This document shows positions 53,301 through 64,000 of a DNA stretch of 64,000 nt, in pieces (within the stretch, counting starts at the first letter, position 1; every line of letters begins with the position of its first letter). The notes beneath the pieces are model-generated. The model searched no databases and was not told where the DNA came from. It saw only the letters and a program-made list of their open reading frames with translations. Origin of the DNA: Cliona cf. orientalis (Eukaryota; Porifera; Demospongiae; Clionaida; Clionaidae); contig OZ005702.1 in assembly GCA_963930775.1 (NCBI GenBank), positions 7,316,001-7,380,000 on the forward strand, in the 5' to 3' direction. Both the position numbers and the translations under genes were made by a program.

Positions 53301-56300
53301 TTTTCGTACCAAGCCAGGCTGTCCGAAAATATTCTAACAATGAAATATTCGCGATTTATGGTATCTTTTGTTTGGGCCACTATAAGCTGCATGCATGACA
53401 GTTGCATTGACATTTCCCCACTACAGAGGCTCCAGCCATTGTCACTGGATTCCTTCCACCTCTCTCCTTTCGGCGCAATAGCAGTGACAGACTCGTCACG
53501 ATAAGGGCCGGAGACAGTTCGAATATGCTGGATATCAACTTTAGGACATTTACAATAGAAGGTGTGGCTGGCAGTGCAATTAGAGATAATGAGAGTCCGA
53601 TTATTGCCCGTACACTGCACATTGGATGCAAAGGAGAAGGTCGCCCTAAATCAGACATCATGTGGTACGAGTTGGATCAGAGTGTGGCTGGTACGACACA
53701 AAGCACAGATCTTGGTTCAGCGGACCGAATGTTGATTAACGACACCCTACGTGACGACGTGGTGATCACTGAGCCTCGAGAGGGACGCAGTGTGTTGAGC
53801 ATCTCCTTACAACCAGATCCGGCTATACCCATGGCCAGGTGCCGCAGATTCATTTGTGAAGCCATGAATCTGGGTGGAGTTGCTGTTGGTGGAGTGGACA
53901 TCTGTACACAATGTATGTCCAATTTAATCATAGAGGAAACCCCGGGGGGAGGGGGGGAGGGGGAGGCAACCATTTACATGACTGTCTGTAGGCCAGAGAG
54001 CACAGATATATTATCAGCCTATCAACAGACAGTTCAGCATAGGCATAGGAATGATATTATATAACTGTGAAATTTCATAAACCGGCAGCTATACAAAGAA
54101 TACTCTGCCCGACTTACTACCTACAGCCGAGAAACCTCGATTGTGCCTTACTCCTTGTTTTTGCTCCCCCTAATTACCCTTTGATACCAGTATATTCCTG
54201 ATAGCTGCATTATTTGCGGCACAATCAAGACTAAAATTTAATGGCTGCTACACGCTGCTGCACCGCGTATTATGATTTGGTATTACATGTAGATACAAAA
54301 ATTACAGCATTGAAGTTGATAGCTGCTACATTTATAATAATATACGGAATGCTTGCAATGAAGTAAATCATGAACTAATATACCGTATTTCTTCTAAAAA
54401 TTCGGCATAAAAATAATAATACTGCTTTAGCTTCGCCGAATATTTAGAGGTTAATATTCATCATTCTGTCTGCGTGCGCCTTCCATTCCCATTTATAGCA
54501 TATACGCATGACGACCTTTGCCGAAAAATTAGAGACTATATTCAATCATTCGGTAAAGGGTGCCGAATAATTAGAAGGGCCGAATTTTTAGAAGAAATAC
54601 GGTAGTAATCAATCAATAATAATATTATTATTATAGTAACGTTATTCACACACATGCACACGCCTTACAGACTTTGAGTGTGAAGAGACAATAGGTCAAG
54701 GGGACTGCTCAGGAACATGTGGACTAGGTAAGCACTACTCTATAGACAAAGATTTTCAGATTTTGCAGGTTAGACTAAATTTAGAGCAAGCCTCAGTAAA
54801 TGAGATAATATTATTATCATCATCACTAATTCTCAATGATGAGTGAAAATTAAACATGTTCATAATCAATAATTGTGACCAGCTCTGAGAAAGGGACCAT
54901 TTGGTATTTGGGCCTTTTTTTTTGTAGTACATGTAGCGTTTTATATATAGGGAGTAATGTACAAGCTGTATACGTCTATCCAGCAATATTACCATAGTTA
55001 ATCGAATACAACGTATGATCCAATCTAACGTAAGAAATTAGCATTTACGAATCTCATAATGTATATACCGTATCCTCCCGAAAATAAGTCCCCCGCTTTT
55101 TCAGCAGTAGACATGACCTAGACTGGGGAGGGGGCTTATTTTCGAATGTGCACTTTCCCTCGAATATAAGCCCCCCCTTTGGCTCCCATTTGCAGTCGCT
55201 GTGTGGAAGGATGACACCATCGTTGGTCATGTATCGCGGGAAATATCCAGAGTTTGCTGTTTTTTTTTTCTCCAAAAGAGCGGCAGTGAGATGACCTGTC
55301 AAGTAGACGGCAACAGACGACGATCGGCGGGTGGGGAAAGGACTTGTTCCGTGTGTGTACGTCTACAGAGGAAAGCAAAAGCATCTTGACCGGCTCATAA
55401 GTGTCTTCGCCAAGCTAGAAGTGCCATCATAACAGAATGACTTCAAAACAGGCTTTTCTAAACACCACCACCATATACAAAGATTCCTCTTTGTACTCGT
55501 AGTCAATTGAAGGGCGGGGTTACATACGTACGTACGCGCTCGTGCATGCGTGTACGTGTGCAGTCTACTTGGTGGGAGAGGGGTTTATAATTGAGGCAAA
55601 CATACCTGTGCAAGAACTTGAGGGTCAAAGAGGAGAGGGGGCTTATTTTCGAAGGGGGCTTATTTTCGGGAGGATACGGTAATATATGGAGCGATTGACG
55701 ACCTTTACTAGAAAAGTGCGTGTTTTTCAAAATTGAAATTATTTTTTTCCATACGTATGTTGGTATTCATACACTGATGCAATTATTCTCAAGCTAAACA
55801 TTGTCAATTCATACTACCATCTTCCCCAAGTGGTCCCTGTTCTTATAGCAGGTCACAATCAATTAATTTTATTCAATGTAGGTATTGCACCGAGGATATT
55901 CACATCCTGTTTACAATTTACCGACATGAACATGGGTGGTGACGCAATAGAGTACAATAGTAGTAGTGTGCTGATGGATTTGTTCCCTCTCAGTCCAATA
56001 CTGTGTGGATTTGAAAGAGCACCTTGGTATGTGAGGCTGGAATAATAATTATTATAAGTTAGCAGACACTCACACTCAAAATTAACTGTACACATCCAGT
56101 GGTGTTGTAAATAATTTCTATAGTTACAGAAATAAGTTAGTTAGTTCAGTGAGTATTCAGTCTAGTCTCAGGTTTCCAGCTAATGAGAGATAGAGTGGTG
56201 CTGCACCACTCTGAGTTCTTTGATGTGGTCATTTTAAGTAGCTTAATATACTTTGATCATTTATAATGAATATCACCACGCTGACTAGCCTGAGCTGGCT

Positions 56301-58902
56301 AGATCTGATCAGTCTAGCACTTTCAGTGAAATCTATATTGGCAATCTGAATGCTTAGTACCACAATTCACTGAAATTATTAATATGTTCCATTGTGAGAT
56401 TAATAATCGAACGAAACATTAATTTTTGCTAAATTTAATATTATGGTGTATGAGTAACCTATCTGTTTCACCCTTCTCCACCATCAATCGCAGCCCAGTA
56501 ATCACCTACCAGTATGCCACTGGACCTGAATCGGACTGTTCTGTGACATGCGGCACTGGCTCCACCATGAGAAACGTAACCTGCGAAGAGGTTACGACTA
56601 CCGGCGATATGGTAGTTACCATGACCGTTGACGACAGCTTCTGTGTAGATGCTGGACTGTATCGACCTTCAATGTTCATGACTTGCAGTAATAATCCCCC
56701 TTGCCCTCTCTGGAACATTAGTAGTGCCTTCGGAGAGGTATGTGCATAATAATATTATTGTTAGTCTTGTACCATATACCGTAGCTAGTGTCCCGGGCAA
56801 GTGCCCATGTGCTGCATTTCAAGGGGTCATTGTAGCAGCTTCTATACAAACGTAAGCAATTTGTATTATTATATCTCAGGTAAGCGCCCATGTAGGCCAA
56901 AATTGTGAGTTATGTTTTACGTGCCCATGGGCACTTATAAGAGTATAATATTATAGAGTACAAGGAGTGAGCTCACTTCGCTCGCTCACTCCTTTATCTC
57001 TGTGCCGCATATTATTGTGCATGTGCCAACGACCTTTACCTACGTATTTATACGTACGTGTGATTGTGAGCAAGCTAGCGCGCGTGCACATCCTGCCTGA
57101 TCATGTGACTTAGTCAATCAGCTAGCTCAAGAAATTCGTTAGTTGTCTTGCAGCTTCGCTCGCAAGGACTCCCAAGAGAAGATGCTTAGAATAGAATCGC
57201 CCCCTTCTGGAAAGCACCTATGGGCAACATTGACTCCTGAATGTCACCCCTTTGCATTTTCCAAGCCGCCATGGTAAGTGGTACAGTTCAATCTAATTTT
57301 GCCCTGGCGTTTTTTTAAGCAGCTCACTTTGGTCGCCGCTGGGGCCATAGCCAGCCGTGTCACTGGGCTGTCTGCTGTATCGTCCCAAGTCCAGTGATGC
57401 CTAGAAATAAAACGTTTTAGCTCAGGTCGAATCGCTTCCGGTCACCTCCCGCTCGTACACACACACACACGGACAACTATAATCCTAGTATAATGATAAT
57501 CTTGGCGCTTATCCGGGACACTATGGTAAGTATATTGTTTATCAGTGACTGAGTTCTCAAGTTGGGATCCATACTTATGGGTCTTGTTACACAAACCAGG
57601 AGGACATTAATGCCATTAACATTAACTTTAATACCATTATTGAGAGATAACATTCTGATCGTTAAAATTTAATAATCATTAATGATTAATTTTTATAATT
57701 AATTTTTCATGCAATATTAGTAGTGTAAACGTTTTGGCAGTTTAGAGGTCTATCCGTTACAGTCACATTTCACTTACGTCTCTCCCCCCCCCCCCCCCCC
57801 CGCCCCTCCCCACACACTCTCCCTCTCTTTCTTTCCTCACACACACCTTTCCCATATCCTCACCTCTCTCCATCCCACACTTGTGTAACTCAGTGTTCCG
57901 TGACATGTGGTACTGGTGGTGTGCGAACGCGATCAGTCACATGCGTCCAGGCCGTTCACAACGAGACTACGTTTGAGCTGATTCTTGGACCAAACAACGA
58001 GACAATATTCATGGACGTGGCTGATGACCTTTGCTCGAATGCAACCAGGCCTTTGGAAACTACATCCTGCGATGATAGGATTCCATGCCCCCTTCGATGG
58101 AGACCCCTAGTGTGGAATCCGGTAAGTACGTACTGTCAAGGGATTATAGACCCCAAAGGGGGAGAGGGCATGTAACTGGCACCTGGCAAAATTCAAATCC
58201 ATAGGCTAAAAATAGTAAAATCCACATTATCAGTCTATAGCACTAATGCAGTCCAGACTGCGGCTGTTACTATAATTAGTTACAAACCACTGTCTGACTT
58301 GAATTTTGCTGGGTACACTATCATGTATGGCAGTTACATGCCCTCTCCCCCTTTGGGGTCTATAAGCTCTTGGTACTGCATGTACATATAGAATAGCTAT
58401 CAATGAATTTCACCAATTTCGTGGCTTAATTGCTCTCGTTGGTGAAAATTTCAATGTGAGAGTTTCTTTTATTTTATATCCTGTGTTGATGATTACATAA
58501 AAGATATGACTACCGTAATATTATTAATCATTTCACTGAAATATTTCTCTAATGCAAAAAGGTTTAGTATCAAGCGAAATTTTTTGGGTTTTATAATAAT
58601 ATTATGGTATAGCTACGATTGGGGGTCACAGTGGGTGGGATTACAAGTGTGATATTCAAACAATGCAGATGATTTATTCATGTTTGTAATTATTACAACA
58701 GTGTCCTACAGCGGGTCCAATGCGAGGCTGTCAAACAAGGGAGATTGTGTGTGAAGAGTTTCTGTTGAACGACTACGGATGGCCCGGTACAACCGTCAAC
58801 GACTCTGAGTGTGAGGCCCTAGGTCTTCGTAGGCCTCACACCGTGCGAAACTGCCAAGGATTTATATGCGATTTCGGTGACTGGGTGGTAGGAAGAGACC
58901 AG
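47345..58902 (+). CDS. Large secreted Ig/TSP1 protein with novel beta-rich repeats (3' end not seen)
   Basis: Nine exons: 47345-47395, 47564-47644, 50022-53073, 53427-53912, 54671-54727, 55882-56026, 56494-56737, 57894-58121, 58702-58902; about 1515 residues so far. Exons 1 and 2 encode a signal peptide (VSCCLLALTLAILVAEV). The 3052-bp exon 3 encodes roughly 900 residues of unrecognised repeats marked by recurring GPGTLFVQGTSALFS, GPGILRVGKEGG, GPGRLYIDVAG and GPGIFWVEGNTAFYTS motifs. It ends in an Ig domain (IMLTCSVP...GVFRCIASNIAG). Exon 4 has a second Ig-like domain (LHIGCKGEG...MWYEL...FICEAMNLGG). Exons 5 to 9 encode TSP1-like modules (DCSVTCGTGSTMRNVTC, CSVTCGTGGVRTRSVTC). The last donor at 58903 (GTTAGT) implies further exons, not found before 59982. 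Such layouts resemble ADAMTS-like and papilin-type matrix proteins, but no protease domain is present. Confidence 0.85.
47820..48637. mobile_element. Non-autonomous element with perfect 37-bp inverted ends
   Basis: CAATTGAAGGGGTCAGTGGA and following bases (47820-47856) are repeated exactly inverted at 48601-48637. No coding ORF inside. TGACGACCCTTTCC at 48189-48202 is near the centre. It occupies the 2.4-kb intron 47645-50021, which otherwise shows nothing coding. Confidence 0.9.
53202..53363. mobile_element. TACCGTAAATTGC inverted-repeat element
   Basis: Left TACCGTAAATTGCAAATATT, right AATATTCGCGATTTATGGTA as imperfect inverse; core ACGATCCTGTACCGCA at 53263-53278. Confidence 0.75.
54381..54604. 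mobile_element. TACCGTATTTCTTC inverted-repeat element
   Basis: Left TACCGTATTTCTTCTAAAAA and right TTTTTAGAAGAAATACGGTA are exact inverses over these bases. Core TGACGACCTTTGCCG at 54509-54523. Confidence 0.9.
54992..55771. mobile_element. TACCATAGTTAATCG element split by a nested insertion
   Basis: 54992-55065 and 55682-55771 are the two halves of a copy of the 17223-type element, separated by the element at 55066-55681. The motif TGACGACCTTTACT is at 55696-55709. Confidence 0.85.
55066..55681. mobile_element. TACCGTATCCTCCCG element nested in an older element
   Basis: Ends TACCGTATCCTCCCGAAAAT and ATTTTCGGGAGGATACGGTA are exact inverses; a second GGGGGCTTATTTTCGA unit lies just inside each end. 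616 bp with no coding sequence. The AT-rich junction prevents a clear reading of the target duplication. Confidence 0.9.
56777..57528. mobile_element. TACCGTAGCTAGTGTCCCGG inverted-repeat element
   Basis: Left end TACCGTAGCTAGTGTCCCGG, right end TCCGGGACACTATGGTA inverse; interior has several GTGCCCATG segments and AACGACCTTTACC at 57028-57040. It fills most of intron 56738-57893. Confidence 0.6.
58145..58364. mobile_element. 220-bp hairpin element with perfect 34-bp ends
   Basis: TATAGACCCCAAAGGGGGAG and following bases (58145-58178) recur exactly inverted at 58331-58364. Inner arms (GCAAAATTCAAAT / CTTGAATTTTGC) also pair. Lies in an intron of the Ig/TSP1 gene; no coding capacity. Confidence 0.92.
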
Positions 58903-59004
58903 GTTAGTGCACACATTGGTTCCTTTAATTATTAATCTTTATAAGATATTATGTAGCTAACTGCTTGTGAGTGAGTGAATTTGAGGTTGATCGAGGAAGA
59001 GGGA

Positions 59005-59041
<37 letters not shown>

Positions 59042-59150
59042 CAGAGGCGTAGGAAGATGATTTGGTAAAGGAGGGTTCTATATAACAGATCTATAGGCAA
59101 CAGCAGTATTATAATATGATCAGTATTGTGTGGAAGCCGAGAAGTGCAAT

Positions 59151-59340
59151 TTCCCGCACGACGCTCATTTCCGCATGCGGATGCCAGCTCCGCATGCGGA
59201 CGTACGTTCTCCGCGTGCAGAGAGCCAGCTCCGCATGCGGGCAAACGTTCTTCGCATGCGGATCGAGAGCCAGCTCCGCAGCTACTAATGACCCTGCTCC
59301 GCATGCGGAGGTAGCGTCTTGACGTGCGGAGACATTTTTT
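59151..59340. repeat. Array of TCCGCATGCGGA palindromes
   Basis: Full or near copies at 59170-59181, 59189-59200, 59210-59221 (degenerate), 59230-59241, 59251-59262 and 59298-59309, with half-sites at about 59152, 59273 and 59331. Part is organised as a unit of about 40 bp containing ACGTTCT and GAGAGCCAGCTCCGCA. CG content is high against the AT-rich background. Confidence 0.85.
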
Positions 59341-59716
59341 CCAAACTATCACAGCCTAGCCGTTTCATTACGCCACTAGTGTTAATAGTAGCGTCGATCT
59401 TGGCGTGGTTAACCTCTTGAGAAGCCTCTTCAGCAGGCACTGTGACTTCTACAAGGCTGTGACTGAGCAAAGGCCCCGCGTGAAGCTTTAAGTTAAGGGT
59501 GTGGCTAGCGAGACTATAATAGATCCGGCGACGGTCAAAACCGAGAGCCGGAGTGCGCCACAATTAGATCGTATACTATAGTAAGTTGTAGCTACTAGGA
59601 TTGAACACCTAGTATGTATGCCGTCCATATTCCTGGCTACTGACTCTATACCATTCGTGGGGTGGAGCCCAATTTCATAAAGCGACCACACCCCGTTTTA
59701 TTGATCACGCCAAGAG

Positions 59717-59725
59717 TATATAAAG
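59717..59725 (+). promoter_or_regulatory. TATA box for the 59982 gene
   Basis: TATATAAAG, a strong TATA consensus, 257 bp before the ATG. The interval 58903-59716 otherwise holds a GA repeat (about 58994-59040) and the palindrome array. Confidence 0.5.
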
Positions 59726-59981
59726 AGGGGGAGGGAGAGTATTGAACCGCGTATATACAGCGCGTAACATCCGTTCGGAAGGTTCACGACCTTTGAAATG
59801 AGATTCACACCCTGTGGTCGAGATGAGGTTTACGGATTACGGAACACACCAACCACATGTAGCTGCCATACAAACCACGCGCACGCACTAAGTGTTATTA
59901 GTGGAGCGCTTTTTTTCTGGCTGCTGTACATTGTAGCAATATAAACAAAGATAGGCCACAAGTGTGACTTTGTGTGCTACT

Positions 59982-61166
59982 ATGGATGACTTGTTCAACT
60001 TTGATGTGTATGATGAAGAGCCTGATGCTGTGGATGGGGAGCATACTCAAGCTATTGCCTCCAGTAAAGCATCTAAGCCTAAGTCAAGCTGCAGGAGGCT
60101 GCTCAAAAAAGATAAATTGAGCATTACAAGTAAACTAAGAGGAGTAGACAGCCATGAACAGTTACTTGCTGTGGTGCAAATTCTCTCTATGGAGCTACAC
60201 TTATTTGAATTTTCAGAAAGAAGTGAACTATTGATTCATCTGATTGACTCTAGCTGGGATGAATTGATATTGATTTGTGAGGGCCTCAAAAATACTTTTG
60301 CAGATTTATACTTGGAATGTGACAGGGGGAGAGAGAAATTTTCGACCTTTCAGGTTAAGTGGCACAAACTGTGCTCCCAGTTTCTTTTAGCTCACCCACC
60401 ATCGGCAGACTGCTGTCTTTGTGCGCATGTACAAGTATGGCTGAGTCTTACATCATCGTTTGCTAAAGACGTAGCTAATCCCGTCATTGTATCCATATGT
60501 TCAGCTGTTTATAAAGACATGCTTAGAATGGTGCGAAGCTTGTCAGTAGAAGATGATAACAGTCCAACCTGTACAGCTAGTGAGGAGGGTGAAGACGTAT
60601 ATTTGAGATTTGGTGGGGGTAACCTTGCTAGTATGTACAAAACAAGATACAAAGCTATGAAATCGAAATGTTCATCAGCAAAGAAGGAACAAATTTCAAG
60701 TGAATTACAGGTTCTTGATTGGATAAGAATGAGGGACAAATCTTCACTGCCACACACGCTAAAACAGAGAGATGAAGGTGGAATGTATTTTCCAGACAAA
60801 GAATTTTTACCTTTCTTAAAAGAGTTAGACATGAGAGTTCAGGAGAATACCAATGAGGACATGTTCAAAAGGTATGGACCTGAGCTGGCAAGTGTCACAA
60901 CTAACCTACTTGTATGCAACCTAGAATTACGGACATTGTTTAATGAGGGCATACATAGAATATCCAAGGATGCAGATGTGCAAACAAAGGCAGTGGACAC
61001 TGTATACAAAGAATTTGCTAGAAAATTGTGCAATACAAGAATAAATGAATTTTTAGATACACAAAAACAGCTGATGGCTACGAGTACTGGAAAGGCCACA
61101 CTCTCTGGACAAAACCTACGTGACACACTGTTATCACTGCATGTAAACTTAAAGAGTACTCAATAA
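59982..61166 (+). CDS. Unknown protein, probable partner gene of the P-like transposon
   Basis: Intronless ORF of 394 residues from ATG 59982 (MDDLFNFDVYDEEPDAV); the frame is open a few codons upstream but without ATG. Acidic N-terminus, basic SKPKSSCRRLLKKDKLS stretch, a Cys-rich patch (HPPSADCCLCAHVQVW) and a mainly helical C-terminus (VDTVYKEFARKLCNTRINEFL). I recognise no domain. Its stop overlaps an AATAAA (61162-61167) and lies 8 bp from the end of the convergent transposase gene. That packing, its lack of introns and its own TATA box suggest it belongs to the same mobile element, but it may be an unrelated neighbour. Codons are intact throughout, so it is probably recent or maintained. 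Confidence 0.7.
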   Translation: MDDLFNFDVYDEEPDAVDGEHTQAIASSKASKPKSSCRRLLKKDKLSITSKLRGVDSHEQLLAVVQILSMELHLFEFSERSELLIHLIDSSWDELILICEGLKNTFADLYLECDRGREKFSTFQVKWHKLCSQFLLAHPPSADCCLCAHVQVWLSLTSSFAKDVANPVIVSICSAVYKDMLRMVRSLSVEDDNSPTCTASEEGEDVYLRFGGGNLASMYKTRYKAMKSKCSSAKKEQISSELQVLDWIRMRDKSSLPHTLKQRDEGGMYFPDKEFLPFLKELDMRVQENTNEDMFKRYGPELASVTTNLLVCNLELRTLFNEGIHRISKDADVQTKAVDTVYKEFARKLCNTRINEFLDTQKQLMATSTGKATLSGQNLRDTLLSLHVNLKSTQ

Positions 61167-61174
61167 AATTCATA

Positions 61175-64000
61175 TTAACTGTTATCACTGGTTGTTTTTC
61201 TTTTTCCGTACTTTTTCTTCTCGAGAGGGATGGGATGAATACTAAGGGGCATGTCGCGGTAGCCTTTGCCACTGTGATGGTTGACAATTGCTTGCTTGGT
61301 CAGAAATGCTGCTCTTGCAACACTGTAGTTCGCTGCATCCAATTTACCGCCAGTGGTGTATTTGTATTGTGCAAAAAGGCTCTCGACTGCACTTCCTGTT
61401 AGCCTGATCGGACACACGAAATATCCTGAGTGCTTTTTATGAAAGGCATCACAAAATTCTGTGAATCCTTGCACATCAATACGTAACAGGTCCCATGCTG
61501 CAAGGGAAGATTGTCAGTAAAATCTTAGATAGCAACATTGTGCAGAGTCACCGTGGTATGCATGTATGTACATACTAATTAACTTTGGTTGCATAGCAAC
61601 CAAAGTTCAATTAGGTTTCTGTGTAATTATTATGTAATCTTAGAAAGTATAAACCCCAGTGTGAGGTTTGTGTGGGAACTAGTTAGTGTTAGTGCATGGT
61701 GTATATTATGATACATACTTTGCCATGATAGAAATTTCCTTTGTTTTGGAGAAGTGCTGTTGAACTGTGGATCTAATAAAAGCACACCATTGCCTTTTAT
61801 AATACACGGTCACCTGTAACATACTGTATATACTTACATTTTTCAATAATTCCATCAAGCCAATTTGTAAAAAATCCAAATCCTTTCTCTATGTTACAGA
61901 TGACTTCCCTATTGGTGTTTGACACTTGCTTGGAGCTGAGAAATCCTTTTTCGAACAAGTTGTTACAAGCTTCCAAGTACTTTAGTGTACAAACTGTACT
62001 CTTCGCGCTGTGCAATTCTTGTGAATGAGACCGCAACTCGGACAACACTTGCTCTTGCTACATGCAAAATAAACACTTTATGAAAGGGTGTACAACATCT
62101 TCAAGGTTTAAATTAGCAAACCTGCATTATTTTAGCTGGTGCCACATTCAGCTTAGTCCAAGAGTCACGTATAATATGTGTTTCTCTTAACTTAGGTACC
62201 GTTCTTGCCAAGCCAGACTGCATCCTTTCACACTCTCTCGCATACATCAGCTAAAGAATAAAAATATAGCGCGTGGTTCATAATTACAAGTTTTCAACAA
62301 CACGCAGCGCTAACAACATACATGATTGAGCATATGTACATACCTTGATATCCTTCCAACCGAACTGAACGTCATTACATTCAAAATCTTTGGTTCCATG
62401 TGCTTGCGAAGAAAACAAAGCGTTAATCATATTTTTCAGCTGAAATGTATATGTAGGAGTATAATGGTGAAACATGATCATGCAATGAATCCTTACCATA
62501 CCTGATGACTGGGACAGATCATCCAATAAATACGATTTAGAGGATCATATGGATTTTCAAAAGACGGAGATGGAATTTTGTGCCTGTCCTGTTTGGCTTC
62601 GTATGCTCCACTAACACCGGTGGTTGTCTTTAATGCTGTAAGATTTGAGCTTGCACCATCACACATGATGACGGACACTTTAAATCCATAGAGGTGAAGC
62701 ACTCTCAAGGTTTCATACACGCAAGCCAGCACAAACTTGCTCTTCATACTTCCAGCAGAATCAAAGTATGGGCCAACGAGATCAAAGGAAGAGGTAAGAT
62801 CACGCCATAAGAACTGCATTATGTAGGTCGTTTGTTGAGTTCTTTCGGTTGCGGCTGAGTGGAAGTAAATGTCATGTAAGGAAGCCATCTCCTCAGGGCT
62901 CATAGCCAGCCCAATAATCTTTTGGCTGCGCGAATTCCACATTAACCTCGCGACCACTTTCACCTCGTCGAAGATAAGGACACCATCTCCTTTTGGCTCA
63001 GGTTTGCCCTGAATACGCATGTCTTCCTTGTAGACTGTGTACATTCTTGCTTGTTTGGCAATAGCTTCTTCACAAGCTCCAGGGCCAGTCAGAAATGCAC
63101 CTGGTGTACATAAATGCAATGTAATGACTATAATATTATAAAGGTGTGCACATGCAGTGCATTTGCTCCATTTTGAGTATTTTCAGCTTACATATACATA
63201 TATACATACATGTAATTAACCCCTAATGGCTTGGTATACAATAATACAATTATACCTGTATATGCCTGCATGGTAGATTTGGAGGGTAACTGTATGAGGC
63301 CAAAGCTTTGAAGAGCTCGATATGCTGCAGGGCTTCTGATGTAAACTGCTAGAGCTATTATACCATAATCACATTCAATGTTTTAAATGATACAATCAAA
63401 CCTCTCATGTATTAGACGTACCTATTCTAATTGTGACTGCACTCCAACGATTTCCTTTGTTGCCAGCTTCTGTGAGTGAAAATGAAACTAGTTACCGTAG
63501 ATCTGGAAATTTTCGTGTGAAGAAACTTTCATATGATAAATTTTCGTGTAAAAATTTTTTCGTAGGAACGACCCCTTACCGCATTAGCGTTAATATATAA
63601 TAGTGCATGCTAATTTTTGTAAGATTAATTTTCGTAGCCACCATCGACTACGAAAATATTTTTACAACAAAAATTTCCAGATCTACAGTATACTGTAATT
63701 AAAAATAACTGTGTTGATGGACTAAATTACCATTTTTCTCTTGATCTGCAGCAAATTTCCTTCGGCTGTCATTCTCCCATGCTTGCATAAGCGTATCTCT
63801 TGTTGTTTGGTCTGGAACTTCCCTTAACACTTGCTGTAAATCTTCGTTTGCATGATCTTCTACTGCCGAATGTATCCTGCACATTTCATCATGTTGATCA
63901 TCGTCAAGTTCAACTTCTTCTGGAACATATTTCTGCAATAATCTTTTTTGTTTGGCTTGCTCAGCTTTTCTGTTATTTTCACGGATTTTCTGGCTAGCTG
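61175..64000 (-). CDS. P-element/THAP9-like transposase (5' end outside window)
   Basis: Eight visible exons on the minus strand: 64000-63731 (open to the edge), 63469-63422, 63354-63256, 63100-62502, 62439-62344, 62250-62122, 62057-61838, 61497-61175; all joins keep frame. Order of features: a charged N-terminal part; ALAVYIRSPAAYRALQSFG then LPSKSTMQAY (the pre-catalytic segment of P-like transposases); GDGVLIFDEVKVVARLMW (first catalytic strand with Asp); VIMCDGASSNLTALK (second); ICPSHQLKNMINALF, the place of the usual DxPHLxKxxRN motif; HIIRDSWTKLNVAPAKIMQ; and C-terminal LTGSAVESLFAQYKYTTGG. Family assignment follows established features of P and THAP9 transposases. A THAP zinc finger, if present, would be right of the window. 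No stop or frameshift was seen, so the visible part appears intact. Confidence 0.82.
63493..63690. mobile_element. TACCGTAGATCTGG element inside the transposase gene
   Basis: Left TACCGTAGATCTGGAAATTT and right AAATTTCCAGATCTACAGTA are near-exact inverses; core AACGACCCCTTACC at 63567-63580. It sits in the intron between 63470 and 63730. Confidence 0.88.

Noticed and set aside
55136-55384. Overlapping ORFs of 82 codons on the minus strand
   Set aside because: They read through the nested inverted-repeat element; no conserved features.
58903-58935. Reading through the last TSP1 exon to a stop as the natural C-terminus
   Set aside because: GTTAGT at the exon end is a good donor in phase with the earlier module boundaries; a truncated end cannot be excluded, but the gene more probably continues past the transposon-like region.
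59151-59340. Possible CRISPR-like array
   Set aside because: Spacing is irregular, the repeats are short palindromes, and the genome is animal; better described as a binding-site array.

Overview
The window is nuclear DNA of an intron-rich, AT-rich animal. Casein kinase 1 gamma, GK5, UBE2U-like, TRPA-like and Ig/thrombospondin genes put it in Metazoa. The compact genes, the dense small inverted-repeat elements and the cluster of secreted von Willebrand A proteins with no familiar vertebrate counterpart suggest an early-branching lineage. A demosponge is my best guess, but it is an inference. All gene models below were built by hand from splice sites, reading phase and family similarity; exon phases are consistent across every intron of each model unless stated.

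Layout. 698-5863 (+): 3' part of a casein kinase 1 gamma gene. 6896-8485 (-): intronless GK5-type FGGY kinase. 8938-12694 (+): nine-exon UBE2U-like E2 whose active-site Cys is replaced by Val. 15148-19070 (+): first of four secreted VWA-domain genes. 19576-33348 (-): 18-exon TRPA-like ankyrin channel. One of its introns holds a complete, antisense, single-ORF DNA transposon (26229-28829) and another holds a retroelement-like ORF (29999-30940). 34008-37705, 38772-41532 (broken) and 42916-46355 (+): three more VWA genes; the last two are a recent duplication of about 4 kb. 47345-58902 (+, incomplete at 3'): large secreted protein with a 3-kb exon of unrecognised beta-rich repeats, two Ig domains and TSP1-like modules. 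59982-61166 (+) and 61175-64000 (-): two convergent intact genes only 8 bp apart. The second is a P-element/THAP9-like transposase and the first is unknown; together they look like a two-gene transposon preceded by an array of CCGCATGCGG palindromes.

Between and inside the genes are many short non-autonomous inverted-repeat elements. Most have ends reading TACCGTA or TACTGTA. Several otherwise different families carry the same motif, close to ACGACCYTTACC, near their midpoint. Long CT/GA tracts, seven poly-G or poly-C runs and frequent TACATGTA and AATAATATTATT palindromes are also present.

Functional relations are mostly those of neighbouring but unrelated loci. The VWA genes are tandem relatives sharing exon layout, all introns in phase 1 and a Cys-rich N-terminal region. 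GK5 and the E2 are divergently transcribed from a 452-bp interval, as are TRPA and the second VWA gene (659 bp). I saw no tRNA, rRNA or CRISPR array.
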